Notes under the pieces: generated by a model
Seen by the model: only the letters and a program-made list of their open reading frames with translations
The model's database searches: none
Told to the model about the DNA's origin: nothing
In this document: piece after piece, positions 1-14,600 of the stretch
How the letters are laid out: each line of letters starts with the position of its first letter
Numbering within the stretch: position 1 is the stretch's first letter
Source of the DNA: Roridomyces roridus
Taxonomy: Eukaryota > Basidiomycota > Agaricomycetes > Agaricales > Mycenaceae
Direction: 5' to 3'
Length of the DNA: 64,000 bases
Assembly: GCA_029378245.1 (NCBI GenBank)
Contig: JARKIF010000044.1
Coordinates: 310,001-374,000 of the forward strand
Position numbers and translations under genes: made by a program

Positions 1-171
1 TACCAAAACATTACAGTGACTGCTCCTGCTGAGGAGGACTTTTTCCCTGTTGGAAGAGCTCAGCTGGCCGTTGCGCGGTTGCACTTACTTGGGGTGTGTA
101 CATCAGTTGTTCTCTGTGCCATTTTTCTGAAACAAACGAACAGGCGGGTCCGTCGCCTATCCTCGAGTTGA
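1..171 (+). CDS. 3' end of an unidentified membrane protein (partial)
   Basis: An open frame enters from the left edge and stops with TGA at 169-171, giving 56 C-terminal residues. It starts YQNITVTAPAEEDFF, continues through a hydrophobic stretch (about residues 29-44, LLGVCTSVVLCAIFLK) that could be one membrane-spanning helix, and ends in a short basic tail rich in Arg and Ser. The gene converges on the potassium transporter that ends at 350. I do not recognise the family. The 5' part lies outside the window, so the reading frame is inferred only from the lack of stops and the sensible composition. Confidence 0.45.
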   Translation, partial: YQNITVTAPAEEDFFPVGRAQLAVARLHLLGVCTSVVLCAIFLKQTNRRVRRLSSS

Positions 172-349
172 ATAGTGTCCTCGTCAATATGGTCGATTGA
201 ATTCTGTAATGAAGACTACATTATTTCTACAATGAGTTTCATATGGTATTAAGAGCCCAGTAAAGTCTTCAAATCTCGGCATTAATCCCTACACGTATAA
301 TCCTAAGCCAGCAGTTAGTTCGCAGCGGAGGAACAACCCCAAGTGACAC

Positions 350-3300
350 TCACTCTTCAGCATTTTGCCAGTTTCCAGATTCCGGGAACATCGTGGCTGT
401 TAAATTCGCATGAGAACGCACGAGAAACCAAAAGACTCGACTCGACTCACCCAACCGACGATATATATCTTCAATGAGATACGTTCGAAGCCAATTCACG
501 ACGACAGAGACCCTGCCACCGTAAATCGGCTTGCTGACGACATGATAATGCGGCGCTCTGAGAACAGTCCAGTCAGTCTTTTGGTTGTGTTCAGCAAGGC
601 TACGTACATGTGAGTCGTCGAACGCGCAGCAGCACGAATCTTGTCGATGTTCCCGGAGCGTTGGGTGGGATCCATCTGCTCCTCGAGCGCACAGATCTTG
701 TCGATGAGTTCCCCAGTCTGCAAACAACGATAAATTGGTGGGGGCAGTGGAGGAGCGCGTATATTACCTGCATGTCTAGCTCCTCTCGGAATCCAAGATA
801 GACCGTGACGCCGTAAAATCCTGGTTCATGTGAGTGCACTGGTAGCAAAGAAATGCAGTCGTAGTTACCTTCAACAGTTCGAACCTTGGTGATGGCGTAG
901 CGTTCTTCTACAGGCACTCGGGCAATGGGGACCACGGACACGGAGAGGAATATCTAGTCCATGTTTAGCTTTGAACCTCAAACCGTTTTTTCCGACTCAC
1001 GACAACTCGGGGAAGGGCAGGCCATTGACGGACGAAACCTAAGTGGTCAATCAACGTTATAACAAAATCGAACAAAAGGGAGAAAAGGACCCACCGACAA
1101 AGGTATGTGGGACGCCCGAGCCCCGCGTAATCTTGTGAAACACGGCGCAAGTTTGCAGGCGTGCCAGAGGGTGTTTCCCGTCCTCGAGGCGATCGAGGGA
1201 ATAGTGATAGGTCTTTTCCTTCATGTCGGCGTCGGCATCCTCTTCCTCCTCGGCCTCGTCTTCCTCCTTCTCATCGATGTCGGGATGAATGAAATGCCTA
1301 AGATTCAGGCGATTCGCTCCATCGAACTTGTCCTCGAGGCCCTAGAGCCGGCCCAAGTTGAACAAATCATATCAAAAGCGAAGCACGGAAATACTTGCCT
1401 TTGCCCATGTCCAGAAAGACATAATTATCATACTGGTCGAGTATTCAGTGCAAGAAGAAAGAAAATGGAAGAAATCACGCACAGGATAACACCAACCATC
1501 AACGGAACCCAAGCACCCAACGGCACCTTCTTCAACGACGCACCCCAAAACAACCCATCGAAAAATCCCCACAGAATAAAATACGCAAGAGCCAACCCCG
1601 CCGGCCACCTCTTGACCCATCGCATATGCACCGAAAGCAAAACCGTCGTCGAGAACATGACGGTCGCCACCGCGAATCCATACGCATTGGTCAGATTCGC
1701 GAGGTTGGAAAACGCCGCAACGAGAATGATGGTGAATATCATTAAAGCCCAGTTCACGGCGGGGATGTACACCTGGCCTTGGATCGTGTCGGAGGTATAC
1801 GACAACTTGAGAGGTGGGAGCGCTTTCATGTTGACGAGTTGTTGGCAGAGGGAGAAGCATGCCGTGATCATGGCTTGCGATGCAATGACGGTCGCGAGAA
1901 TGGCGAATACGAAGACTATCCTGTTTGGTCATTGGATCTTTGATATTTCTTTAGAAATATAAGATGGCACAAACCAGAAGAGAGCTCCGTTGGCTGGCCC
2001 GGGAATGGTTCGGTAAAAGATGTTATCCAACACATCCTCTCCGTCCACGATCAATCGTGCGCCTTGACCCAGGTACGCGAGCACCAACGCCGGATAAACG
2101 AAGCCAGTAAACGACATCTAGAAAAATTGTCAGCGAGTTTCAGGATTATACAGAGTTCAACTTGCTCGGATTGACGTCGCGTTGAATTGCCCGAGGCTGA
2201 AATGTCGTCAGGGAAGCCAAAGCGAAAGGTGGGCTGACCGACTTTGCGAAAATAGCCTCGCAACCCGTAACACACAGCAAAACACCTGCCAGAATATCAT
2301 AGTCTCCTGTGCGGACGAAAAGCATGACGGCGCGCGAAGGATCAAAGGCACGGAAGATGGCAGGGTGAAAGGTTATGTTGTAAATTCCGGTGCCGGCCAG
2401 AAGAAGGAACCAGACAAACGAAACTGAAGATACAAATGAGCGATTGAGAGAGGGGATGGTATTGGCACATACTGGGGGCAAAGGTGAACGCCAAACCCGC
2501 AGTACCAAAGCGCTGTGCGAAGAACAAAACAAGGAGGATGCAGATCGAGATGGGCGTGATTTGCTTAGAGACGGACGGTTTTGCAACTGCGATGCCTCCG
2601 ATAGCACTCGTGACGCTCTGTGATATAAGTTGAAGAGCAATGGCAAGGTTTAGAATACTCACGACTGCAGGAGTGAAACCACCATCCGCTATAGTCAACC
2701 TTCAGACGCCAGATCAACTCGAGTTGAACAAGGTAAAATTTGAACGAACGCAGTTCCAAAGAGACCCCAAAGCAACAGCGGTACCCGGAATCGTTCGCTT
2801 ATTTTGGCGCTTCTACGACTGGCAACTTTGTAACTGTCGCCAGTCAGAGTGCGGTCGAGATCCCCGTCGTGGTCTTCCGGGGGATATAGACCTTGATAGA
2901 GGGCATACGAACCACCCTCCCCTGCAAGCGGAATCAGCCAACCGTACGGCAAAATATCTTCGGGAAACGCACCTTCCTGAGTGCCGAACAATAGGGAGAT
3001 GAAAACCTAGAAGGACAGCGATCAGTAATCTCCTGGTAAAGTATGCCCACTCACATATTTGATCAACGGAATGAGAGTGAGGGCCCATATAATGGCGCTA
3101 ATGCCGCCAACGATGTCCTCTTCTGACGGCAAACCATCGGACGCAGGCCAAATCCCGTTGAGAACATACAGAGGACTCGTCCCAATGTCGGAATAGATAA
3201 TTCCTACGGGTCGTTAGTTCAACGTCGGGATATTCAAGATCGAACGAGAGTACCCAGGGTTTGAAAGCTGAGTAAAAATAAGGCGACACCGCCCAGTTTC

Positions 3301-3356
3301 ACCGCAGTGCGCTTCTTGTTGTGGACGCCATTTTCCAGGGCAGAGGGCGAAGACAT
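350..3356 (-). CDS. HAK/KUP-family potassium transporter, multi-exon
   Basis: A polytopic plasma-membrane potassium uptake protein of the KUP/HAK/KT family. The ATG at 3356 opens MSSPSALENGVHNKKRTAV, followed by the first membrane helix. After an intron comes the family signature SDIGTSPLYVLNG. Later exons hold GGSYALYQGLYP, the LTIADGGFTPAV segment, PISICILLVLFFAQRFGT, FRAFDPSRAVMLFVRTGDYD with VTGCEAIFA, and PALVLAYLGQGARL with FWFVPSY. The long hydrophobic second half runs through LPPLKLSYTSDTIQGQVYIPAVNW, and the cytosolic C-terminus includes FLIEDIYRRL-like residues and ends NWQNAEE. Coding sequence is split by many introns of about 50 nt, and reading frames shift between exons as expected for splicing. 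The order and spacing of motifs match a full-length fungal HAK protein, and I saw no break. In fungi these proteins are high-affinity, proton- or sodium-coupled K+ importers; that mechanism is family knowledge, not visible here. Confidence 0.93.
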
Positions 3357-5050
<1,694 letters not shown>

Positions 5051-5597
5051 TCATCCTCGAGCTAGGACATGCGCGCCTCAGAATTCCCCCTTAGTTGAAA
5101 CCATAGTCAAGTGATTCAGTTGAGAGTTTGAAGTGCCAGTGCCGCCAAAAAGGTACCATATTCAACCCGCGTGGAGTCCCTGAACGCCCAAGTTTTGAGA
5201 GAGTCAGATTTTTAATGTGGGCGGCCACGCAACTGGCGAAGCCCTGTGTTCTCGAGCCAAGTGCGCATGATCAAGCAGAGTGGTCCACGCTGACGGTCAA
5301 CGGTTCTTCGGGACTCTCCAGAAGGGTATACGAAGAAAGAGAAATAATTTCGGGGTTTCCCGTGTCGAATACCAGTCGCTCCGCGTCGAAGTTGAAAACA
5401 AGGTGGGAATTGGTGGCGATGCACCTGCCTCAACTGACACCACCACCAACCAGTATGTCCCGAATGAATCTCGCGCCGACCCAGGAGCTTATTCCTCAGC
5501 CGCAGTGGACTCTCCCAAGACCCCAACCCGCACATCATCCATCCCCCAACCCAATGGCGTCTCAGCAGCTACACCGACACCAACACCAACGCCGGGC

Positions 5598-6015
5598 ATG
5601 TCCCCCGAACTCGAACAAACCCTCGGACTGCTCTCATCCCACCGAGCGGTTCTAGGATACATCCTACTAGGTCGCGGTCACCCCGTGAGCATTATCCGGC
5701 ACTCGGGCGTCGTCTTTGAGGGCGAGCAGGGGAAAAAGTATGCTTCTGCTATTGGGCGGATCGTCGAAAGCGTGCAGGCGGGATTGGAGGAAGTACACGC
5801 TGGCGATGGCGATGTGGTGCGTGGTCCTGTTCTTTCTTAATGCTACTGTTAACTCCCTGCCTCTAGGACGACCTGCGATTCCTCCGTATCCGAACAAGAC
5901 GACACGAGATTATGATCTCGCCTGGTGCGCCTCCTTAGCTCATACCCCGCTCCCACTGACGAGATTCCCAGACGACCGATATCTACTCGCTGTGCTGCAC
6001 GATCCAACATCGTGA
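5598..6015 (+). CDS. Roadblock/LC7 domain protein (dynein light chain / Ragulator type)
   Basis: From MSPELEQTLGLLSSHRAVLG the frame runs through the typical Roadblock fold: LGYILLGRGHPVSIIRHSGV, then EGEQGKKYASAIGRIVESVQ, then DDLRFLRIRTRRHEIMI and, after a last short intron, DDRYLLAVLHDPTS with the stop at 6015. Two introns are inferred near 5815-5867 and 5938-5968. The small protein (about 100-130 residues) belongs to the family that forms dimers in cytoplasmic dynein or in the Ragulator/GTPase-regulating complexes. The start is uncertain: the same frame is open upstream to 5280 with a Pro/Thr-rich stretch, a possible intron lies at about 5402-5452, and some relatives carry an N-terminal extension. 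The ATG at 5598 is the conservative choice. Confidence 0.82.
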
Positions 6016-6183
6016 GCCGCCACGCGCCATCTCTGTACATCTATGGGACTTGTTCTGGATAATTTATCGCCCTCTAATCTTCTTGCCTGGCGACCCACAC
6101 GCACTAAGCCTGTGGCTCGAATACCCTGTGGTCTTCTCGATGTATCCCAATGAATGGCATTTCCGTCCGATAATACACTTGAA

Positions 6184-7143
6184 TTACAAGCCCTCCAAGA
6201 TCCCCGTGCTCTTCCACCTCTCCCACAGCAACCCAACTCCGACGGGTGCATTTGGCTCCCCGCGAATCTCGCGCTCCTCAAAGAGGTGGTACTGCGTCCC
6301 AAACGACAAGAAATGGGCAAACATCGAGTTGAAATGTGGCTCAGCGCGGAGGTGCAGGATCTGTGGGTAGTGCGCGTGGTACAAGTGGGCAAAGACGCGC
6401 AAGAGTTGGATGTAAACCTGCTTGATCGTTGCCGGGAACGTGTCCTTGTCAAACGATAGGCCTGTCATAGATGAGAAGCGGCACGATGGAGGCTGCTGCA
6501 TAACGACGCACTCGTCTTTGTGGGAAACACATTCTCGTCGTCTAGCAGGTTCTGGATCGTCGACATGACCGAGTCGATGTACGTCGGCGCTGAGAGGGGC
6601 ACCTTCTTGCGATCCTGAATCCATAGGTAGTTCAATCTGTGTGCGATTCAGCTTTCGTAGTTTGGGTACTTTAGAGAGACGCACGTCGGGCCAGCCGACA
6701 TTGTAGGACAAGTCTGTTGCGTACAGGTCTCAGTCAGCACACCGTAAAACTCGTTCAAGTTGGTGTAAAAGTCGTATACTATGTTGCATTAGCCTCGTTC
6801 ACCGGTGTCGTCGAGCACACTCACTATTAACAGCAACCCACTCATTCACATCGACATACTTTGGCTGCATAACGATCGTCTTGAAGTTACCCTTGACGAG
6901 AGCGGCGTCTGCGAATGGGCGGGAGAGGTAGAGTGGTTTGGGGCCTCCGCCTGCGGCTCCACCGAGGTTGGCAGAGGCAGGAGAGGGGGAGGATGGCTCT
7001 GACCCGCCGGAATCTTTACGGTGTCCCCCAGTCGGCGTTGGCGACCGCTTGGGTCGTGACGGAGCGCGATTCCTGCTGTGGAATCGTCAGGATGCATGGC
7101 CTAGGTCGCCAGAGGTGGAGTATACAGACTTGAAGAAAGACAT
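6184..7143 (-). CDS. MOB1/phocein-family kinase activator, tandem copy A
   Basis: The ATG at 7143 gives MSFFK. After an intron come a Ser/Pro-rich linker (RPKRSPTPTGG) and the MOB core: KPLYLSRPFADAALVKGNFK, IVMQPKYVDVNEWVAVN, then the exon with NYLWIQDRKKVPLSAPTYID, the DENVFPT segment and QVYIQLLRVFAHLYHAHYPQ. It ends RWKSTGILEGL at 6184. Histidines and cysteines expected for the MOB zinc site sit in the HLYHAHY segment and the preceding exons. MOB proteins bind and activate NDR/LATS or Dbf2-type kinases in mitotic exit and polarity pathways. A homologous gene follows directly at 7310-8320 on the same strand, so this is half of a tandem duplication. Unlike canonical MOB1, the N-terminal region between MSFF and LVKGNFK is replaced by a low-complexity insert. 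Confidence 0.87.
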
Positions 7144-7309
7144 GGAGAAGATCAAGTAGGCGCCTAACGACGTGATCAGAGGAATTTATTGGAAAGCAAT
7201 TTCTAGTTCAAAGCACTACAGTAACCCAAGCGCAGCTCGAATGTACTGGACCGATTAGATATTAGATGAACGAAAGCAGCTGAGGACCTAAAATCCTTGT
7301 AATATCACA

Positions 7310-8320
7310 TCAACCTCCGAGTATGCCCATCTGCTTCCAGCGTTCCGCTAGCGCACCGACCCCGACGGGTGAAGATGAGGACCCACGCAGGTCCTTGTTC
7401 TCCAGTAGCTCAAACTCGCTCCCAAATGCGAGAAAGTGAGCAAAGAGAGAGTTGAAATGTGGTTCCGAGCGCAGGTGCAGAATCTGCGCATAATGCGCGT
7501 GGTATATGTGCGCAAAGACACGGAGAAGCTGTCGGTATATGTGCTTCACTGTGGAAGGGAATGAGGGCGGAAAGTCGTGGCCTGCACACACGGTCAGTCT
7601 TGGCAAAATTACGAAATGTAATACACGAACCGGACTTTGTGGGGAAGACGTTGTCGTCGTCCAGCATATTTTGGACCCAGGTCATCACATAGTCGATGTA
7701 CGTGGGCGCAGGCAAATGCACATGCTTGCGATCTTGGTTGATCCAAGTGTAGCTCAATCTACCAACAGTCAAACAGAGTCGCGTGAATGGATTCAAACCC
7801 ACGTTGACCCGGCGGACATGGTTGAGCAGTTCTGTTGCGTGCAGAACTCGGTGAGCACACCGTAAAACTCGTTAAGGTTCGTATAAAAATCAAACACTGC
7901 GGGGTTTGTCAGAACTTCGAGAAATATAGCAGCCAATTGCACCGACTGTTGACGGCAACCCACTGTATTGGGATTTGTCAGTGAAATAAAATGCAGCAGC
8001 AACGAGCAGAGAACGCACCTCCATGATATCCACGTATTTAGGTAGCATCACAATCGTCTTGAAGTTTCCCTTGACGAGCGCAGCCTCAACAAAGGGGCTG
8101 CATAGGTATAGTGCTTTTTGCGGCGAGGCAGGCGCAGGCGAGGCCGACTTGGGACTCGTGGCGTCGGGGAACGTAGTGGAAGTAGCCGAAGTGGGTGTAG
8201 GGGACCGCTTCACGTTCCTCGGCGCGCGAGTCATCGAGCGACTGCATCGCAGGTTGGTACGAACAACAACAATAGCAGCAGTCCCAGAAACACGAACCCA
8301 ATTGAATTGAAGAAAGACAT
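7310..8320 (-). CDS. MOB1/phocein-family kinase activator, tandem copy B
   Basis: The ATG at 8320 gives MSFFNSIG, the exact canonical MOB1 N-terminus. A spliced linker follows (RAPRNVKRSPTPTSATSTTF), then ALYLCSPFVEAALVKGNFK, IVMLPKYVDIME, VFDFYTNLNEFYGVLTEFC, QNCSTMSAG, LSYTWINQDRKHVHLPAPTY and KHIYRQLLRVFAHIYHAHYA. It ends RWKQMGILGG at 7310. All core segments of the MOB fold are present, including the C/H residues of the metal site. It shares the KRSPTPT linker with copy A, so the insertion predates the duplication. The conserved C-terminal exons diverge in surface segments (SEFELLENKDLRG against TQYHLFEEREIRG), which suggests the two copies are old enough to have specialised. Role inferred from family: co-activator of an NDR-type kinase. 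Confidence 0.88.
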
Positions 8321-8615
8321 GCCGGGGAGGAGACTGAAGAGAACCAGTCGAACAACAGTCTTGTAAACTTGGCCCTTGCGGAACCAAGATGAGCTTGGAA
8401 GAAGAAGGAAGTGAGGGGCAGAGGTCAAACGCCGCGATCAGTTTTGATACTTGCTTCTTACGGCACGCGCGTCCCGTTCCTGGGAGCGACGCTTGCTTGA
8501 TTCAGAAAACACGGCTTCCACCCTACGTACTAGGCCCAGGAACAATCGTCCAAATAATACTATTGCGCGTGTACATGCATATGATACAATTGATAGCAAG
8601 AAAAAGCAAGTAAAC

Positions 8616-11600
8616 TCATGCCTGGGGTCCTCCCCGTCTTAGTTGTACAGGCGGTGGCGGTTTGCCCACAGTTCCGTCCGCAGGTTTTAGCCGTTTCGCC
8701 AGACTGTCCTCACCAGGCGCGCTTTCCTCCCTTGGTCGCTTTGCAGCAGCACCCATAATCGACATCCCAGCGGGTGCAGGAGCTGCCGGCGCAGCACTAC
8801 CGGGCGGGGGACGAGCAACACCCCCTCGGGCTGTACCACGTGCAACTCCTCGCGCAGCGAGAGCTCCACCACGAGCGACAGCTGCAGCGCCACCTCGTGC
8901 AGCGCCAGCTGGAGCACCACCGCGGACAGGTTTCGGCGCGGCAGGTTTAGCGGGGTCGGTAGTGGCAGAAGTTGAAGCGGCGGGTGCCACAGTTGAAGTG
9001 GACGCCGCTGAGGGTGCCGGAGCTACTGCACCTGGCACCAAGCCAGCCTTCATGAGCTGAGACTCGAGGTCCTTGACTTTGGCCTGCGTTTTGACGAGTT
9101 GCTGATCCTTGAGTTTTGCTCTCGCCGCCGCCTCGGCACGCCCTCGTTCAACAGCAGCAGTAATCTGCTCTTCGAGAGCCTTCTCCCGCTCTTGATCGTG
9201 CTTGGCAATGGCGGCAGCAACGGCAGCGTTGACGTCAGCCACAGGGTTGGAACCAGGATTTTCTGCGCGAGCAGCATCGACCGCGGCCTTGAGTTCCGCA
9301 GCGTGCTTGGCAGCCAGACTGTCCTGCTGAGCCTGCAACTCGTCTGCATGTTTGTTGGCCAGATCCTCCGACGGGGCGGGGCCTGTGCTAGTGGCCTGCC
9401 CTTCGCTCAGCGCCTTCTCGACAGCAGCAGCTACAGCAGCTTCTTGTACTTCCACTTGCTTTTGCTGCTGCTTCATGAGTTCCCGCACCCGGTGGCTCAA
9501 TTTGTCAATATGAGTTTTGCTGTCCGCTAGTTTCTTCTCCCAGGTCTGGAGGTGCAATCAGTAACCGTATCTTGCAGAGATGGAGACCAATCACCTTGAC
9601 CTCCGCTTGAGAGGCGTCCCGAGTTTGTACAAGCTCCGCCTTCTCTGACTCCCAAGCACGTTTGGCCTCTTCTACATCAGCCGGTGGGGGCGCCGCGCTA
9701 CCAGCGTTCGCAACCCAGGTCGACTTTTCGGCCAACAGTGCGTCGCGTTCGGTGCGCAAGGTTTCCTAGGAAACAGCTAAGCAAGGCTGTTGTCAAATGA
9801 AGGGAATGAAACCCACGATGGTGGCAGTCAGTTCCGCTGAAGCCTGAGCGCTAGTGGCCGTCTCGCCTTCAGAAGTAACCTTGGATTCCTGAAGGGTTTT
9901 GATATCGGACTCTAGTGTAGATATCTTGGCAACCAGCTGTTGCTTCTCCGCGTTCAGAGCGGATTTGTCGCTATTCATCTGACCCAGACGCGCTCTGAAG
10001 GATTCCGCATTTTTAGCGTGAGATTCCCTGAATTGTCGAAGGGTGCTCTCCACAGCTTCAGTCTGGCAAGGTCCGAGTGAGAGGATTCCAAGTGTAGGAC
10101 GACGAAGAGTACTCACACGTTGTTTCTGTGCCTCTAAAGATGTCTCCATTTCCGCCTTGCTCGTCTCAGCTGCTGCAATCTTGGTATTCAAAGACTCGAT
10201 CTCGTCTTTGAGCGATTGAACGGTGGCAGGATCGATACGGTCGTACTGGAATTGAGGTGAATATCTGGATGGGGAAACAAAGCAAGCCGTGATACCTTGC
10301 TCAGCAACTGAGTATTCCGCTCTTGCCACCTCCGGTTCTCTTCCTCCAACCTCGTCATCTGAGCATTACGGGCTTCCAATTCAGCTTGCGCGGAGCGAGC
10401 CTTCTCTTTGGCAGGTTCAAGCTGAGCAGACAACTGTTTCAACTTGGCCTCCAACTCCCGAGACCGTTTGGCATGAGCCTCGCAGTCGGTCCGCAGCGTT
10501 GCATTGCTCTCCCGTAGAATATTCAGCTGGTTGATGCGCTCAACGAGTTCGGCATGTTGGGCTGCCGAAGCTGCGCTTTCCACAGCCCGTTCTCGTTCCT
10601 GCGAGACGAGGTCAGATATCAAAACCGGATGGCGTGCAAAGGACATACGTCGGACAAGGTAGCTCTGGTGTCATTCAGCGTCTGGGTCAGGTGTTCAATC
10701 TGAGCCTTCAGGCGAGTGTTCTCCTGCTTGCTCAACTCCAACTGAAGGTCAACGATCTCCTTCTCCTTGCGCAAATAAGCCACAACAGAACGGAGTTCGG
10801 CAAGTTTGGTGTCAGTGTCATCCGACTCGCCCTCTCCAGCAGGAGAAGTCGACGACTCGGCAGCTTGCTTGATGCGTGCTGCTTGCGAACTGACAGACTC
10901 GAGGTGTTGATGAAGGAGGGAGTTTTGAGATGTGAGATCTTGGCATCTATAAACAACTCCAAATCAGCACGTCGCTTCGGCCGAAGGGGAAACCGTACCT
11001 CCGATTGAGATCCGATACCTCCTTATCCAGAGCTCCCTTCTGCAAGGCCCAGCTACTCTCGGAGGCTGCAAGTTTGGCCGTCGCTGTCTCCGCAGCAGTC
11101 TGGTTCTCCCGTGCCGTCGCCTGAACTGCTGACACTTGCTGTTTGAGAGTCGCGACCGCCTTGATGGACTCGGCATGAGCGACCACCTCTTGAGCGTAGC
11201 GCTCCTCAGCCGCCTGGGACATCGTTAGATCAGACTCGATATCATGGGAAGTGCTCACCTTGGCCCGATCTTCCTGCTGCCGCACTTCACTTTCACGACT
11301 CGTGCGATCGCTTTCGGAATTCTTCTCCGATGCACCGAGATCGACAATGGTATCCTCTAGTACCCGCTTATCGTTGGTCCAAGCAGTGCGTTCCGCCTCA
11401 AACGACTTTTGCAGTTCGTTGTATTTGGCGGTGAACTGAGCCAACTCCTCCTCGGCGGCCTTCAGTTTTTCTTGGATAGCAGCGTATTCGGACTCGTGTC
11501 TGGCCAGCTGGGCTTCAGTCGATGTCTTGTACTCCTCAAAGGTCGCGTCAAGACTCTTCAGAGCAGCCTCATTTGCTTGACTGATTTCACGGAATTGTTC

Positions 11601-14600
11601 GATGTGACTCCGAGCGGCAACAAGATCGACTTCGGTCACTTTCAGAGCAGACCTGCGAGAGTGAGAATAAACAACATACGGAGCATGAAAAACATACCTC
11701 AACTCTGCTACTTCAGCCTCAAGTTGCTGCTCACGGTTTAAGTCCTGATCCATCTGCTGACCCAGCCCGACAACACTAGAACGGCGCTCATATACAGCCA
11801 GCTTCTCGTCGTTGCCTTGAAGTTGCCGAGCGAGCTCCTCCACCCGTTGCTCAAGATGGATCTTGCTCGTTTCGGCTCCGACGAGTGCTTCCCGTGTTTT
11901 GGACAGTTCTTGGCCCTGAGAAACGGTTTCAATTTCCGAATTTCCATAGAACAGAGACGCTTACAGCCTTGTCGAGCCGCGTTTGCAACTCCTTGACTTC
12001 AATGTCCTTCTGCAATGAAACGTGCCGGACAGAATCTCGTTCTTGCGAGAGCTGCATTCTCAAATCCTGACTGCAAAAAACGTAAAAGAGGGTTCAAAAC
12101 CCAACTTTCAGAACACTTACGCTTGCCCCTCGGCCATCTGGAGTTGGTTCTCGAGACGTTTACGGTCATTCTCTCCCGACTTTTCAAGGTCATGATGCAT
12201 CTTCTGCACATTCCCCATCAAATCTGACAAGTGTGATCGCTCCATGGCCAAACTCTTGTTCTCATCAACAAGCCGGGATTGCACACTCTAATTCATTCAT
12301 CAGAGCTGGAAGAGAATGTATAAACAAAGGAAAACAAACCTCCCAGATCTTCTTTTCGGCACGAAGGTTTGCACACTCGTTGCGCAATTGCTCGATTCGT
12401 CCGTTGGCCGTCTGCAAGTCCTCCGTGGTGCGACTATATTCGATATCAATCCGCGTCCATTGCTCGGAGAGTTTCTGATTGCGCTTGGTCAAATCCTCGA
12501 TCTCTTTCCCGTGCATAGCAAACTGCTCTTGGCTCATTTTTTGGCGCTCTATACGAACCATCAGTATGGTGTCCAGGCAAAAGCATATGACGAACCGGAA
12601 AGGTACTCGATCTTGGCATTGGCTTTTGCAAGCGAAGCGTTGAGTTGGCCGGCCTCCCGTTGCGCGTGAATCACTTCTTCCCTCAACCGCACCGAATCTA
12701 CACCCATCTCAGTCCGATACGTCTCGAACTGGGTCTGCGTCTCTGAAAGTTCCTTGGCCATATCGCTCGCGTTCGGTGGAAGACTGTCCCCAAAGCCGTT
12801 GGCGCTGGTATCGACATGCATCCCATTGGTAGCTGGTCCGCTCCCGTTCTTCTCCACACGGGCCAGCATAGCCTTCAACGCGTCCCGCTCCTTGACGTAC
12901 GCCTTGATGGTCGCGTCGCTGCTGCTCTTCTGCCTCTCCAACTGCTCCGCCAACTCCTGCATCGCCTCGTGCGCCTCTCTCACCGCCTCCCCTTGCTCCC
13001 TCTCCATCGTCTCCCTATAGTCCCTCTCCTCGCTCTCCATCTTGTCCCCGAGCTCCCTCACGACCTTTAGCAGCTTCTGGTTCTGCTCCTGCAGCTGCCC
13101 AATGGATTGGAAAAGTACCAGGTTGTTAGTAATTACACCGTCGATGGTTTCCGGCGGCGCAGCAGCGAGCATCTCGATGTCAGCGTCCGAAGGTATTGAT
13201 GGGTCGTCGCGCCGCCCAATTTCACGAAGGAGATTCTGAATTTGTCGGCCAAGATCAGTAAGCTGCTGCTGGAGAAGCTCGTTCTCGCGCGTGGAGCGGG
13301 TCAGCTTCTGGGAGTTCTCGTGAGCAACGGTGGCTTGAGAGTCTCTGTCGGAAAGTGCTTGTGCCAGTTGTGAGGCCAGGTGGGATGCTTCGGATTGAAG
13401 ACGCTCGTATTCAGCTCGTTGTTGTGATAGAATAGGAGCCTGGAAACTATGAGATACTGAAGGAAGTTGGAGAAAGCACATACCCGTTCTTCAATCTGAG
13501 TGAGAACAGCAGAAAGTGTCTGGTCCATGCGGTCATACTCGGCGCACTTCTTGGCAAACTCTTCTTGAAGTCGGACATGGTCCGCGTAGACTTCAGTGAA
13601 GGTCTTTCCACCTCGCTGCGCCTTGCTAACCATGGCCACCGTGGGGCTGAGACCCAACATCCCGTCCAACGCCGCGGTTTCGACAGCCCGGGGACCCGGA
13701 ACCGGCAATTCTCCCTTGCCCATCCTCTCCAAAACCTCCTCCAACCGATCTGCACGCTTCTCCGCCTCCTCACGTGCACTCTTCTCCCTCTCGACGTCTT
13801 CTCGCAGCACCGCTTCCCTCCGCTCTGCCTTTTCTCCAACACCAGCCCATTCGTGTTCAATACTGTCCACGATCTCCTTCGCTTTCGACTCTCGCTCCTC
13901 CATCATGGCCACCAGCCTCCGCAGTCCGCTCGCCTCACTGGAGTAGGTCGCCTCTTGTTCCGCGAGTTGGCCCGTAAGATCCTGGACTTTCGTCAAGGCC
14001 TGGTTGAGTTGGTGCGTTTGGGCAGTATGGGCAGACTGGATGGATTTCAAACTCGCTTGCGTTGAGGCATGGGTTTGCGTCAACGCGTCAAAGTTTGATT
14101 GCAGGGTAACGAGCTCTGCGTGCTTTACTCGTCGCTGTTTCGAATATTCCTCGGACTTGGCAGTGAGTTCTGCATTGGCGCGTTCAGCCTCTGATTGAGC
14201 AAGTTGGAGTTGCTGGGTCAGGGTCTCGAGTTTGAACTAGCCGAGTAGTTGTAGCCAAAGCAGAATCAAGTATGCCAACACGCACCGTTGTGGACGTTTC
14301 AGTCGACCGTAGCTCCCGCACTTGAGTCTCCAAAGTCTGGTAGTCTTGACGAGCCTCTTTGAGGTTTGCGCGAAGAGTTTGAATTTCCTCTGCGGTTCGT
14401 CAGTAACGGCGCAGTCAATGAAGAATTTAGTAGAACGTACCGTCCCGCTGACTGACGTCCTGCTTCAACCGGCTAATCACGCCAACAAGGTCGCGTTTTT
14501 CGCGCTCCGTGTCTTCGACGCGACGCTTCATATTGTCAACTTCGCTGGACGAGGTGGAAGTCGAGGCAGACAGAGCGGATATTTGGGCTTGGAATGCTGC

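Noticed and set aside
8662..14198. Many plus-strand open frames across the TPR/MLP1-like gene, some over 140 codons
   Set aside because: They are low-complexity mirrors of coiled-coil codons on the minus strand and have no independent motifs.
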